Source: Cellulosimicrobium arenosum
GTDB taxonomy: Bacteria; Actinomycetota; Actinomycetes; Actinomycetales; Cellulomonadaceae
DNA: 64,000 nucleotides
Assembly: GCF_014837295.1 (NCBI RefSeq)
Contig: NZ_JACYHB010000005.1
Coordinates: forward strand, 208,098 to 272,097
Reading direction: 5' to 3'
Both the position numbers and the translations under genes were made by a program. How positions within the stretch are numbered: position 1 is the first letter of the stretch; the number at the start of each line of letters is the position of its first letter. This document shows positions 28,826 to 37,261 of the stretch, piece by piece. The notes beneath the pieces were generated by a model, which made no database searches, was not told the origin of the DNA, and saw only the letters and a program-made list of their open reading frames with translations.

Positions 28826-29266
28826 ATGCCGATCACCGGAGAGTACGTCCCCAGCCCGAGCGAGCGCGCCGCCACCCAGGTGGAGCAGTACGAGTCGTCG
28901 GGAGGCACGCGCGGCACGACGCTGAACGGGCGCCCCGTCGTCGTCCTCACGACGATCGGGGCGCGCAGCGGCAAGGTCCGCAAGACGCCCCTCATGCGCG
29001 TCGAGCACGAGGGCACCTACGCCGTCGTGGCGTCGCTGGGCGGAGCCCCGAAGCATCCCGTCTGGTACCACAACGTCGTCGCGAACCCGCGTGTCGAGCT
29101 CCAGGACGGGCCGGAGGTGCGGGAGTACACCGCGCGCGAGGTCACCGGTGCGGAGAAGGACGTCTGGTGGGAGCGCTCCGTCGCCGCCTACCCGCCGTAC
29201 ACGGACTATCAGGAGCGCACGTCGCGCGAGATCCCGCTGTTCGTCCTCGAACCCGTGCGCGCCTGA
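28826..29266 (+). CDS. F420H2-dependent Ddn-family (nitroreductase/quinone reductase) protein
   Basis: A 146-residue protein of the deazaflavin-dependent nitroreductase family (PF04075, split-barrel fold). [19 protein letters not shown] is the F420-binding signature, and [15 protein letters not shown] and LVANPRV-like sequence (VVANPRVEL) complete the family motif. Mycobacterial relatives use reduced F420 to reduce quinones or nitro compounds, so this implies that the organism makes F420. ATG 28826 fits the family N-terminus. There is no strong ribosome binding site. It is divergent from gpmA. Confidence 0.9.
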   Translation: MPITGEYVPSPSERAATQVEQYESSGGTRGTTLNGRPVVVLTTIGARSGKVRKTPLMRVEHEGTYAVVASLGGAPKHPVWYHNVVANPRVELQDGPEVREYTAREVTGAEKDVWWERSVAAYPPYTDYQERTSREIPLFVLEPVRA

Positions 29267-29288
29267 CCGCAGCTCCTGATCGCCGGCG

Positions 29289-30581
29289 TCAGCGCGCGGC
29301 GCGCACCTTCGCCGCGGCGGCGTACACGTCGAGCATCCTGGTCGCCGCGTCGTCCCACCCGTAGCGCTCGCCGGCGCGCCGTGCCCCGGCGCCGAGGCGG
29401 GCGCGCCGCGCGTCGTCGGCCAGCAGGTCCCCGAGCGCGCGCGCCCACGTCGCCGGGTCGTGGTCCGGGACGAGGACGCCGGAGACGTCGTCGGTCACGA
29501 CCGTCCGCAGGCCCCCGACGGCGGCGGCCACGACGGGAGTCCCGGATGCCTGCGCCTCCGCCGCGACGAGGCCGAACGTCTCGTTGTGCGAAGGGACGGC
29601 GACGACGTCCGCAGCGCGGTAGTAGCGCGCGAGCTCGTCCCGACGGACGGGCGGTCGCACGATCACCCGGTCGCTCACGCCCTCCTGGTGCGCGAGCGCC
29701 TCGAGCTCGCGCACCGTCGTCGGGCGTCCGCTGGGACCACCGAGCACCACGAGCGTGGGGACCTGGGAGCCGCGGCCCGCGAGGACGCCCAGCGCACGGA
29801 CGAGGACGTCGGGAGCCTTGAGCAGCTGGACCCTGCCCGCGAAGAGGACGAGCCGACCCTCGACGGGCAGCCCCAGCTCCGCGCGCAGCGCCCGCCGGGC
29901 CGCGTCGGTTCCGGACGGGTCCGTGGCGGCCGAGCCCGGCGGGGGCGAGAACAGCTCGAGATCGACGCCCGGCGGCACGACGTGCACCCGCGCGGGGTCC
30001 GCCGCGTAGTCGCGCACGAGGTCGTCGGCCTCGTCGGGCGTGCTCGCGACGAGCGCGTCGGACTCGGCGACGACCTGCTCCTCGCCGATGATCCGGCCCA
30101 GCGGCTCGGGGGCGTCGCCCGGTGCGAGGGAGGCGTTCTTGACGTGCGCGAGCGTGTGCATGGTGTGCACGAGCGGCACGTCCCACCGGTCCGCGGCGAG
30201 CCACCCCACCTGCCCGGACAGCCAGTAGTGCGTGTGCACGACGTCGTACCACCCGGCCGCGCGGTGCGCCTCCGCCCGCAGGACACCCGCGGTGAACGCG
30301 CACAGCTGCCCGGGCAGGTCGTTCTTGTCCAGGCCCTCGAACGGTCCCGCGGTCACGTGCCGGACCGTCACCCCGGGCGCCACCTCGACGCACGGCGGCT
30401 GCGCGGACGACGTCGCGCGCGTGAAGATCTCGACGCGCGCGCCCTGCCGGGCGAGCGCGCGCGACAGCTCCGTGACGTAGACGTTCATGCCCCCCGCGTC
30501 ACCGGTGCCCGGCTGGTCGAGCGGCGAGGTGTGGACGGAGAGCATGGCGACCCGCGGCGCGCGCTCGTGCGCGGTGGTCAC
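29289..30581 (-). CDS. mshA: D-inositol-3-phosphate glycosyltransferase (mycothiol synthesis)
   Basis: A 430-residue GT4 enzyme that transfers GlcNAc from UDP-GlcNAc to inositol-3-phosphate, the first step of mycothiol synthesis. The N-terminal Rossmann domain has [24 protein letters not shown] (the acceptor-binding loop), [10 protein letters not shown] and [11 protein letters not shown]. The C-terminal domain has LLFAGR-like [14 protein letters not shown] and [21 protein letters not shown], the E-x7-E donor site. GTG 30581 is 4 bp after the lactonase stop, so it is probably co-transcribed with it. Mycothiol is the main thiol of actinobacteria. Confidence 0.93.
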   Translation of the reverse strand: MTTAHERAPRVAMLSVHTSPLDQPGTGDAGGMNVYVTELSRALARQGARVEIFTRATSSAQPPCVEVAPGVTVRHVTAGPFEGLDKNDLPGQLCAFTAGVLRAEAHRAAGWYDVVHTHYWLSGQVGWLAADRWDVPLVHTMHTLAHVKNASLAPGDAPEPLGRIIGEEQVVAESDALVASTPDEADDLVRDYAADPARVHVVPPGVDLELFSPPPGSAATDPSGTDAARRALRAELGLPVEGRLVLFAGRVQLLKAPDVLVRALGVLAGRGSQVPTLVVLGGPSGRPTTVRELEALAHQEGVSDRVIVRPPVRRDELARYYRAADVVAVPSHNETFGLVAAEAQASGTPVVAAAVGGLRTVVTDDVSGVLVPDHDPATWARALGDLLADDARRARLGAGARRAGERYGWDDAATRMLDVYAAAAKVRAAR

Positions 30582-30585
30582 CGGG

Positions 30586-31719
30586 TCAGGCTTCCACGAC
30601 GCAGGCCGGCGCCGGGATCGTCACGGTGTCCGCGAGCTCGCCCGCGCCGGTCTCGAGGTCGACCCGCAGCAGGGCGAGGGTCGACGTCGGGCCCTGGGCG
30701 TCCGCGACGGGCAGGTCCCCCGCGACGTCGTTCTGGTTCGCGACGACGACGAGGTCGTGACCGGGCGCGGTGGCGTCGGGCCCCGTCGACGGTCCGGGGC
30801 GGAGGACCGCGAAGTGGCGCGGCCAGGCTCCGCCGGTCGGCGTGTCGGCGAGGTGGCGCAGGGTGGGCACGCCGTCGGGTCCGGGCTCCACCGCGTGCAC
30901 GGCGAGCACGTCCGCCCCGCGCACCGCCACGACCACGCGTGAGCCCGACCCGGCGAGCGCGACGTGCGACGGGAGGCTGCGCCCGCCGTCGACCGCCACC
31001 GCGGAGGTGACGTCGTACCGCGCGCGGACGTCGTACGTGCCGCCGCCCGTCGGCGCGAGCACGAAGAGCGCGGGGTCGAGCTCGGCGACGACGACCAGGT
31101 GGCCGTCGCCGAGCTCGACGACGTGCCGGGGGCCGGTCCCGGGCGGGAAGGTCGCGGCGACGCTCGGCGCCGCGCCGTCGGGTGCTGCCGGGTCGTGGCG
31201 GAGCAGCGCGTCCGCACCGAGGTCGGCGACGAGCACGTGCCCCCGGTCGCGCTCCGGTGTCGCGACGAAGTGGGCGTGCGGACCCTCCTGCCGGTCCGGG
31301 TCGGGGCCCGAGCCGACGTGGGGCTGGACGCGCACCGGACCGGAGAACGTGCCGTCCTCGCCGGTGGTGACGACGGACAGCGATCCGGACCCGTAGTTGG
31401 CGACGAGGACGCTCCCCGGGGTCGCGACGACGTGGCACGGGAACGAGCCGCCGGTCGCGACCGCAGGGCCGAGCGGGCGCACGGCCCCGTCCGCGTCGGT
31501 GCCGAACACGCCGACCGTGCCCTCCTCCGCCTCGCCCACGGCGTACAGCACGTGGTCGGCGAGCGCGAGGAAGGACGGGGCCGGCGACGGCGCGACGAGC
31601 TCTGTGCCGCGGAACGACGCGCCGGCGGCGTCGACCGCGACGCGCCAGATCCCCTCCGGCCCCGGCACCCCGGCGTGCGGGTACGTGCCGATCCAGAGGG
31701 TGCGTGTCGCTGTGGTCAT
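30586..31719 (-). CDS. Lactonase-family (6-phosphogluconolactonase-like) beta-propeller protein
   Basis: A 377-residue seven-bladed propeller of the lactonase family (PF10282). [10 protein letters not shown] begins the first blade, [13 protein letters not shown] is the family hallmark, [12 protein letters not shown] holds the usual active-site His region, and [25 protein letters not shown] and [11 protein letters not shown] are repeated blade motifs. Some members hydrolyse 6-phosphogluconolactone, but many have other or unknown roles, and no pentose-phosphate gene is nearby. TAGGCT lies 6 nt before ATG 31719 (leaderless). mshA follows after 4 bp. Confidence 0.82.
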   Translation of the reverse strand: MTTATRTLWIGTYPHAGVPGPEGIWRVAVDAAGASFRGTELVAPSPAPSFLALADHVLYAVGEAEEGTVGVFGTDADGAVRPLGPAVATGGSFPCHVVATPGSVLVANYGSGSLSVVTTGEDGTFSGPVRVQPHVGSGPDPDRQEGPHAHFVATPERDRGHVLVADLGADALLRHDPAAPDGAAPSVAATFPPGTGPRHVVELGDGHLVVVAELDPALFVLAPTGGGTYDVRARYDVTSAVAVDGGRSLPSHVALAGSGSRVVVAVRGADVLAVHAVEPGPDGVPTLRHLADTPTGGAWPRHFAVLRPGPSTGPDATAPGHDLVVVANQNDVAGDLPVADAQGPTSTLALLRVDLETGAGELADTVTIPAPACVVEA

Positions 31720-31725
31720 GCCCCG

Positions 31726-31731
31726 AGCCTA
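31726..31731 (-). promoter_or_regulatory. -10 element TAGGCT (leaderless lactonase-mshA operon)
   Basis: TAGGCT on the minus strand, CGGGGC (6 nt), then ATG 31719. Confidence 0.55.
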
Positions 31732-31764
31732 GTTCGCCGGGGCACCGCTCCCCCGTCGAGCACG

Positions 31765-31810
31765 ACGAGGGGCGCCGCCGACCGTCGTGACGGTCCGCGG
31801 CGCCCCTCGT
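31765..31810 (-). terminator. Terminator after lsr2
   Basis: A 14-bp stem (ACGAGGGGCGCCGC with its complement at 31797-31810) is topped by an internal GACCGT/ACGGTC hairpin, beginning 11 bp past the lsr2 stop. Confidence 0.82.
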
Positions 31811-31821
31811 GGACGGTGCGC

Positions 31822-32151
31822 TCAGTGCGCGGCGTCGTATGCCGCCTGGATCTCCTGCGAGATGCGGCCGCGGTCGTTGACCGTGTGGCCGTTCGCGCGA
31901 GCCCACTCGCGCACCTCGGTCGCACGCCCGCTACCGCCGGAGCGGCCACGACGCGCGGGCCGAGCCGAGCCGCGCGAGGAGACCTTGCGGCCGGAACCGA
32001 CCCAGGGCGCGAACGCGTCGCGCAGTGCCTGGGCATTCTTCGTGCTGAGATCGACCTCGTACGAGATGCCGTCGAGGGCGAAAGTCACCGTCTCGTCCGC
32101 GGCGCCGCCATCGACGTCGTCGACAAGAAGTACCTGCACTTTCTGGGCCAC
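31822..32151 (-). CDS. lsr2: Lsr2-type nucleoid-associated protein
   Basis: A 109-residue histone-like protein that bridges DNA and silences AT-rich, often foreign, genes, the actinobacterial counterpart of H-NS. The N-terminal dimerisation domain begins AQKVQVLLVDDVDGG, and TVTFALDGISYEVDLS is the sheet region. The C-terminal DNA-binding domain ATEVREWARANGHTVNDRGRIS carries the RGR minor-groove motif. GTG 32151 is chosen because GTGAGG lies about 9 nt upstream and the family starts with MAQKV; GTG 32172 is the longer alternative. Own promoter at 32194-32222. It lies downstream of lysS, as in mycobacteria. Confidence 0.95.
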   Translation of the reverse strand: MAQKVQVLLVDDVDGGAADETVTFALDGISYEVDLSTKNAQALRDAFAPWVGSGRKVSSRGSARPARRGRSGGSGRATEVREWARANGHTVNDRGRISQEIQAAYDAAH

Positions 32152-32193
32152 GTGTGCTACCTCACGCTTCACTAGGAAACCGTTGAAGAAACC

Positions 32194-32222
32194 AGCATCG
32201 CACCACAGAACGCCCAGGTCAA
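32194..32222 (-). promoter_or_regulatory. lsr2 promoter (-35 TTGACC, -10 GATGCT)
   Basis: On the minus strand TTGACC (32217-32222) and GATGCT (32194-32199) are separated by exactly 17 bp. This gives a leader of about 35-40 nt before GTG 32151. It is the most canonical sigma-70-type promoter seen in the window. Confidence 0.7.
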
Positions 32223-32238
32223 TTGACGCACCGCACCT

Positions 32239-32268
32239 TTCACAGAATCATCGTCCAGTTCACAGAAT
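32239..32268 (-). promoter_or_regulatory. 20-bp-spaced direct repeat upstream of the lsr2 promoter
   Basis: ATTCTGTGAA on the minus strand occurs twice (32239-32248 and 32259-32268), exactly 20 bp apart, or two helical turns. It lies 17 bp upstream of the -35. Such spacing suits a protein dimer binding one face of the helix. The regulator is unknown. Confidence 0.5.
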
Positions 32269-32290
32269 GCCGACGGCTAATTCGCCCCTG

Positions 32291-32485
32291 TCAGGCGTGC
32301 CCGGAGGTGGTCGGGCCGGAATTCTCCGCGATGCCGCTCGCGGCGGCCTCCTGGGCGTCGAGCCGCGCGAGCGCGGCGCGCTCGTTGCGGTCGGCACGGA
32401 CGATGGCGCGCATCGCCAACCAGAACAACAGCCCCACCCCGATCGACGGGACGAGCGCACCCAGTGCAGCTCCGAGATTGTCCAT
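32291..32485 (-). CDS. Small single-TM hypothetical protein downstream of lysS
   Basis: 64 residues from ATG 32485, preceded by a near-perfect ribosome binding site (GGAGGAAGAGAC). One hydrophobic helix (about 5-28, with VPSIGVGLLFWLAMRAI) is followed by a charged amphipathic stretch RADRNERAALARLDAQEAA and a short disordered tail. It lies 20 bp after lysS and is probably co-transcribed. No family is recognised by eye; small proteins at this place between lysS and lsr2 are common in Micrococcales. Confidence 0.75.
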   Translation of the reverse strand: MDNLGAALGALVPSIGVGLLFWLAMRAIVRADRNERAALARLDAQEAAASGIAENSGPTTSGHA

Positions 32486-32505
32486 GTCTCCTCTTCCTCC
32501 GCCTG

Positions 32506-34035
32506 TCAGCCCTGCTGCGGCTTCACGAGCGGGAACAGGATCGTCTCCCGGATCCCGAGCCCGGTCAGCGCCATGAGCAACCTGTCGATCCCCATGCCCA
32601 TTCCCCCCGACGGCGGCATCGCATACTCCATCGCCGTGAGGAAGTCGTCGTCGATGCGCATCGCCTCGTCGTCGCCCGCCGCCGCGAGCAGCGCCTGCGC
32701 CTCGAAGCGCCGGCGCTGGACCACCGGGTCGACGAGCTCCGAGTATGCCGTCGCGAGCTCCACGCCGCGCACGTAGAGGTCCCACTTCTCGACCTGCCCG
32801 CGCACCGTGCGGTGGTCGCGCGTGAGCGGCGAGGTCTCGACCGGGAAGTCCCGCACGAACGTCGGCGCCACGAGGTGGTCACCGACGAGGTGCTCCCACA
32901 ATCCCTCGACGAGCTTTCCGTGGTTGACGTTCTTCGGGTCGAGGCCGAGCTCGAGACGGTCGGCGACGGAGGAGAGCTGCTCGACCGTCGTGTCGGGAGT
33001 GATCTCCGCACCGAGAGCGTGCGACAACGAGTCGTACATCCTCAGCTGCGTCCATTCACCGCCGAGGTCGTACTCGGTACCGTCGGCGAGCGTGACGAGC
33101 GTGGTGCCGAGCGCGTCCTGCGCGGCGCGCTGCACGAGGTCCTGCGTGAGCGCCGCCATCGTGTCGTAATCGCCGTACGCCTCGTACGCCTCGAGCATCG
33201 CGAATTCCGGCGAGTGCGTGGAGTCCACGCCTTCATTGCGGAAGTTGCGGTTGATCTCGAAGACCTTCTCGACGCCGCCGACCGCCGCACGCTTGAGGAA
33301 CAGCTCGGGTGCGATGCGCAGGAACAGGTCGATGTCGAACGCATTCATGTGCGTCTCGAACTGACGCGCGGCCGCACCTTCCGGCCGCGTCTGCAGCATC
33401 GGTGTCTCGATCTCGACGAAGTCGCGTGCCCAGAAGTTCTCCCGGATCGAGCGCACCACGGCCGCGCGCAAGCGCGCCGTGTCCCGGGCCGCCGGGCGCG
33501 CGATCAGGTCGACGTACCGCTGCCGGACGCGCGACTCCTCCGACAGCTCCTTGTGCAGCACGGGCAGCGGCCGCAGCGCCTTGGCGGCGATCTGCCACGA
33601 GTCGGCGAAGATGCTGAGCTCACCCCGTCGCGAGCTGATCACCCTGCCGTGCGCGAAGAGGTGGTCACCGAGGTCGACGTCGGCCTTGAAGTCGGTGAGC
33701 GAGTCCGCCCCGACGGCGGCCTGGCTCAGCATGACCTGGAGCCGGTTGCCCTCGCCGTCCTGCAGCGTGACGAAGCAGAGCCTGCCGGTGTTGCGGAGGT
33801 AGACGACACGACCGGCGACCCCGACCTCGTCCTGCGTCTCCTCGCCCGCCTCGAGGTGCCCGTAGGCGGCGCGGACAGCAGCGATCGTATGGGTGCGGGG
33901 CACCGAGACCGGGTACGCCTGCTCACCGCGCGCGAGGATGCGCTCGCGCTTCTCCTTGCGGACCTGGATCTGCTCCGGCAGGTCGTCCACGGGCTCCGGC
34001 TCGGCAGGTGCGAAGTTCTCGGCGGGGGATGTCAC
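32506..34035 (-). CDS. lysS: Lysyl-tRNA synthetase (class II)
   Basis: A 509-residue class IIb synthetase that charges tRNA-Lys. The N-terminal OB fold binds the anticodon ([25 protein letters not shown]). Motif 1 is [10 protein letters not shown], motif 2 [20 protein letters not shown], and motif 3 [16 protein letters not shown] 34035 is preferred: TAGAAT lies 6 nt upstream and overlaps the nadC stop codon. This start also implies a leaderless message, so no T-box. It is followed by a small membrane protein gene and lsr2. Confidence 0.96.
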   Translation of the reverse strand: MTSPAENFAPAEPEPVDDLPEQIQVRKEKRERILARGEQAYPVSVPRTHTIAAVRAAYGHLEAGEETQDEVGVAGRVVYLRNTGRLCFVTLQDGEGNRLQVMLSQAAVGADSLTDFKADVDLGDHLFAHGRVISSRRGELSIFADSWQIAAKALRPLPVLHKELSEESRVRQRYVDLIARPAARDTARLRAAVVRSIRENFWARDFVEIETPMLQTRPEGAAARQFETHMNAFDIDLFLRIAPELFLKRAAVGGVEKVFEINRNFRNEGVDSTHSPEFAMLEAYEAYGDYDTMAALTQDLVQRAAQDALGTTLVTLADGTEYDLGGEWTQLRMYDSLSHALGAEITPDTTVEQLSSVADRLELGLDPKNVNHGKLVEGLWEHLVGDHLVAPTFVRDFPVETSPLTRDHRTVRGQVEKWDLYVRGVELATAYSELVDPVVQRRRFEAQALLAAAGDDEAMRIDDDFLTAMEYAMPPSGGMGMGIDRLLMALTGLGIRETILFPLVKPQQG

Positions 34036-34041
34036 CCGAGG

Positions 34042-34047
34042 ATTCTA
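34042..34047 (-). promoter_or_regulatory. -10 element TAGAAT of lysS, overlapping the nadC stop codon
   Basis: The nadC stop TAG is the first half of TAGAAT on the minus strand; CCTCGG (6 nt) and then GTG 34035 follow. One sequence both ends nadC and starts lysS transcription. Confidence 0.55.
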
Positions 34048-35052
34048 CCGATGCGCCGGTGCCCGGTCGGCCGGGTCGGCGGGCTGCAGGTCGAGCGCGA
34101 GGTCGAGGATCGGGGCCGAGTGCGTGAGCGCCCCCACGGACAGGTAGTCCACACCGGTGCCGGCGACCTCGCGCGCGCGGTCGAGCGTGAGGTTGCCCGT
34201 CGCCTCGATCTCGACCTTCGCGGGCACACCGTCCCGACCCTCCCGAGCCCGGACCGCGGCGACGGTGGCGGCGAGGACCGGGGTCGGCATGTTGTCGAGC
34301 AGCAGGAAGTCGGCACCCGCGGTCAACGCCTCGAGCGCCTGGTCGGTCGTGTCGGCCTCGACCTGGACGAGCACGTCGGGAAAGGTGCTGCGGATCGCAC
34401 CGATCGCGGCGCTCACGGAACCGGCCGCGACCACGTGGTTGTCCTTGACCATCGCGACGTCGTACAGGCCCATGCGCTTGTTCGTGCCACCGCCCGCCCG
34501 GACGGCGTACTTCTCGAGCGCGCGCAGGCCGGGTGTCGTCTTGCGGGTGTCCAGGACGAGCGCGCCGGTGCCATCGAGCTCGCGCGCCCACGCCCGCGTC
34601 GCCGTCGCGACGCCGGACGCCCGGCTCGCGAGGTTGAGCAGCGTGCGTTCGGCCACGAGCAGGACCTGGACCGGCCCGGTCAGCTCGGCCAGGACGCGAC
34701 CGGGCCCGACGTCGTCCCCGTCGGCCGCGACGAACCGCACGTGCGCGGCCGGGAGGTCGAGCCGCTCGGCGACCTGACGCGTCACCTCCTCGACCACGAC
34801 GAGACCCGCGACGACCCCGACCGCGCGGGCCACGAGGTGCGCGGTCCCCGTGCCCGACGGCGGGACCGTCGCCTGGGTGGTCACGTCGCGACCCGGCGCG
34901 GCGCCGAGGTCCTCGTCGAGCGCGCGCGCGACGGTCTCGGCGACCCAGGCGGGGTCCAGGCCGGGGACCACGCGCGAGGGCGCGGGGTGGGAGAAGGACG
35001 GCGGGACGGCGTCGGGCCCGGGGTTCGTACCAGGGCGGGCGGGGGTGCTCAC
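34045..35052 (-). CDS. nadC: Nicotinate-nucleotide pyrophosphorylase (carboxylating)
   Basis: A 335-residue quinolinate phosphoribosyltransferase, which makes nicotinate mononucleotide from quinolinate and PRPP in de novo NAD synthesis. TRKTTPGLRALEKYAVRAGG is the hallmark active-site stretch, MVKDNHV follows it, VQVEADTTDQ and LLLDNMPT complete the barrel, and VEIEATGNLTLD lies at the C-terminal end. GTG 35052 has TACGGT 7 nt before it, so nadC may also be transcribed on its own. The N-terminus (about 1-30) is Pro-rich and not conserved. nadB is 32 bp upstream; nadA is not in the window. Confidence 0.94.
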   Translation of the reverse strand: MSTPARPGTNPGPDAVPPSFSHPAPSRVVPGLDPAWVAETVARALDEDLGAAPGRDVTTQATVPPSGTGTAHLVARAVGVVAGLVVVEEVTRQVAERLDLPAAHVRFVAADGDDVGPGRVLAELTGPVQVLLVAERTLLNLASRASGVATATRAWARELDGTGALVLDTRKTTPGLRALEKYAVRAGGGTNKRMGLYDVAMVKDNHVVAAGSVSAAIGAIRSTFPDVLVQVEADTTDQALEALTAGADFLLLDNMPTPVLAATVAAVRAREGRDGVPAKVEIEATGNLTLDRAREVAGTGVDYLSVGALTHSAPILDLALDLQPADPADRAPAHR

Positions 35053-35059
35053 GGTCCAC

Positions 35060-35065
35060 ACCGTA
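35060..35065 (-). promoter_or_regulatory. -10 element TACGGT (leaderless nadC)
   Basis: TACGGT on the minus strand, GTGGACC (7 nt), then GTG 35052, inside the 32-bp nadB-nadC gap. Confidence 0.45.
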
Positions 35066-35084
35066 GCCGCTGCCGCCCAGCGGA

Positions 35085-36761
35085 TCAGCGCGTCGACAGC
35101 ACGCCGTCGTCGTCGAGGGAGACGACCACGCGACGCTCCCACGCGGGGTCGCGGACCGGGAAGTCGGTGCGGAAGTGGCCCCCACGGCTCTCGGTCCGCT
35201 CGGTGGCTGCGGCGGTCAGGACCGTCGCCACCTGGTGGATGCTGGTCGTCTCCCACTCCGCGGCCTGCGGCTGCGCGACGACGTCGCTGGCCTCGTGCGC
35301 GTCGGTGCGGGTCGCCGCCAGACGACGGGTCGCGCGGGCCAGGCCCTCGGCGTCGCGGATCACCCCCGGCCCCTCGGACGCGATCGACTGCACGCGGGAC
35401 CGGGCGGCGGCGGCCACGAGCGCGGACCTCCCCGCCCGGTCGACGGGTTCACCGACGACGAGGTCGCCGGCCGCCACGCGCTCGGTGATCTCGCGCGCCG
35501 CGCGGTGCGCGAACACGAGGCCCTCCAGCAGGGAGTTCGACGCGAGCCGGTTCGCGCCGTGCACGCCCGTGCAGGCCACCTCTCCGACCGCGTACAGGCC
35601 GTCGAGCGACGACCGCCCGTGCAGGTCGGTCACCACGCCGCCCGAGTGGTAGTGCTGGGCCGGTGCGACGGGCACGGGCTCCTCGGTCCAGTCGATCCCC
35701 GCGGTGGCCAGGCGCTCCGTGATGGTCGGGAACCGTCGGCGCAGGAAGTCCGCGCCGAGGTGACGCGCGTCCAGCAGCACGTTCTCGGCTCCTGTCGCCG
35801 CCATCTGCCGCACGATCGCGTGCGCGACGACGTCGCGCGGGGCGAGCTCGGCCATCGCGTGCTGCGCGGGCATGAACCGGTAGCCGTCCGTGTCGAGCAG
35901 GACCGCGCCCTCGCCGCGCACCGCCTCCGAGATCAGCGGGAGCTGGCCCTTTGCGCCGCCACCCAGCCACAGCACCGTGGGGTGGAACTGGACGAACTCC
36001 AGGTCGCCGAGCGCTGCACCCGCGCGCAGGGCGGCCGCGATCCCGTCGCCGGTCGCCTGCGGGGGGTTCGTGGTCGAGCGGAAGACCTGACCCACGCCCC
36101 CGGTCGCGAGCACGACCGCGCGCCCGAGCGCCGCCCCGACGCCGTCGCGCGTGCCCTCACCGCGCACGTGCAGCGTGACGCCGCACGCGCGAGGGGCGCC
36201 GCGGGCGCCGTCCGTGGTGAGGACGTCGAGCACGAGCGCGTTCTCGATCACCTCGATGCCCGGGTCGTCCCGCACGGCCTCGAGCTGCGCGACCAGCGCG
36301 CGCGAGATCTCCGCCCCGGTCGCGTCGCCGCCTGCGTGCACGATCCTGTCGGCGTGGTGCCCGCCCTCGCGCGTGAGCGCGATGTCGCCGTTCGCGGCGA
36401 GGTCGAAGTGGGCGCCACGCGAGACCAGCTCGTGCACGCGCGCGGGCCCCTCGGTCACGAGGACCTCGACCGCCGTGGGGTCGCACACGCCGCCGCCCGC
36501 GACGAGCGTGTCCGCGAGGTGCGCGGCGGGCGAGTCCTCCGGGTCGAGCGCGGCCGCGATGCCGCCCTGCGCCCAGACGGTGGAGCCCGACGAGAGCTCG
36601 CCCTTGGTGACGAGCAGCACGCGCGGTACGCGGGTGCGCAGCTCGAGCGCCGCGGTCAGTCCCGCGATCCCGGTCCCCACGACGACGACGTCGGCGGTCG
36701 CCGTCCAGCCCGCAGCAGGGGCGGCGAGGCGACGCGCGAGCCTCGGGCCGGTCGTGCTCAC
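35085..36761 (-). CDS. nadB: L-aspartate oxidase
   Basis: A 558-residue FAD enzyme that oxidises L-aspartate to iminoaspartate, the first step of de novo NAD synthesis. [15 protein letters not shown] is the FAD-binding GxGxxG motif, [16 protein letters not shown] the second flavin-binding segment, [10 protein letters not shown] the active-site region, [15 protein letters not shown] a substrate-site stretch, and [16 protein letters not shown] the C-terminal FAD motif. The helical C-terminal domain follows. GTG 36761 overlaps the panD stop by 4 bp. Iminoaspartate must pass to NadA, which must be encoded elsewhere. Confidence 0.95.
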   Translation of the reverse strand: MSTTGPRLARRLAAPAAGWTATADVVVVGTGIAGLTAALELRTRVPRVLLVTKGELSSGSTVWAQGGIAAALDPEDSPAAHLADTLVAGGGVCDPTAVEVLVTEGPARVHELVSRGAHFDLAANGDIALTREGGHHADRIVHAGGDATGAEISRALVAQLEAVRDDPGIEVIENALVLDVLTTDGARGAPRACGVTLHVRGEGTRDGVGAALGRAVVLATGGVGQVFRSTTNPPQATGDGIAAALRAGAALGDLEFVQFHPTVLWLGGGAKGQLPLISEAVRGEGAVLLDTDGYRFMPAQHAMAELAPRDVVAHAIVRQMAATGAENVLLDARHLGADFLRRRFPTITERLATAGIDWTEEPVPVAPAQHYHSGGVVTDLHGRSSLDGLYAVGEVACTGVHGANRLASNSLLEGLVFAHRAAREITERVAAGDLVVGEPVDRAGRSALVAAAARSRVQSIASEGPGVIRDAEGLARATRRLAATRTDAHEASDVVAQPQAAEWETTSIHQVATVLTAAATERTESRGGHFRTDFPVRDPAWERRVVVSLDDDGVLSTR

Positions 36762-37261
36762 CCGACGTGCGCCGCGGGCTCGCGGCGCTCGTCGCGGAAG
36801 GCTGCGAACGGGATCCCGCTCGCCTCCAGCCCGTGGCCCTCGGGTGCCAGCCCGGGTTCGTCGGACAGCTCGACGACGCGGTTCTGCTCGTCCACGAAGA
36901 CGACGTTCGGCAGGTAGGACCGCGCGTCGGCGTCGGACAGCATGCCGTAGGCGATGAGGATGACGACGTCCCCGGGGTTCACCAGGTGGGCCGCGGCGCC
37001 GTTGATGCACACCTGCCCGGCCCCGCGCTCGCCCGGGATGACGTACGTCGACAGGCGGGCTCCGTTGGTCACGTCGACGACGTCGACCTGCTGACCGGGG
37101 TAGAGGTCGGCGGCGTCGAGAAGGTCCGCGTCGACGGTGATGGAACCGACGTAGTGCAGGTCGGCCTGCGTCACGGTCGCCCGGTGGATCTTGCCGATCA
37201 TCATGGGGCGCTGCAACGAGGCGGGCCGACGCGGCGCATCGGCCGTGCTGTGCACGTTCAC
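36758..37261 (-). CDS. panD: Aspartate 1-decarboxylase
   Basis: A 167-residue pyruvoyl enzyme making beta-alanine for pantothenate. It self-cleaves between Gly39 and Ser40 in [10 protein letters not shown]; the new N-terminal Ser becomes the pyruvoyl group. [11 protein letters not shown] is the conserved start of the family, and Tyr/Thr residues of [15 protein letters not shown] and [15 protein letters not shown] sequence ([11 protein letters not shown]) complete the site. It is longer than usual (about 126-139), with a 20-residue N-terminal and a short C-terminal addition. GTG 37261 overlaps the panC stop (GTGA); a shorter start at Met20 is possible. Confidence 0.93.
   Translation of the reverse strand: MNVHSTADAPRRPASLQRPMMIGKIHRATVTQADLHYVGSITVDADLLDAADLYPGQQVDVVDVTNGARLSTYVIPGERGAGQVCINGAAAHLVNPGDVVILIAYGMLSDADARSYLPNVVFVDEQNRVVELSDEPGLAPEGHGLEASGIPFAAFRDERREPAAHVG

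Noticed and set aside
32464..35652. A 1,062-codon plus-strand frame
   Set aside because: Antisense to lysS and nadC; low-complexity Arg/Val/Asp sequence, a GC artefact.
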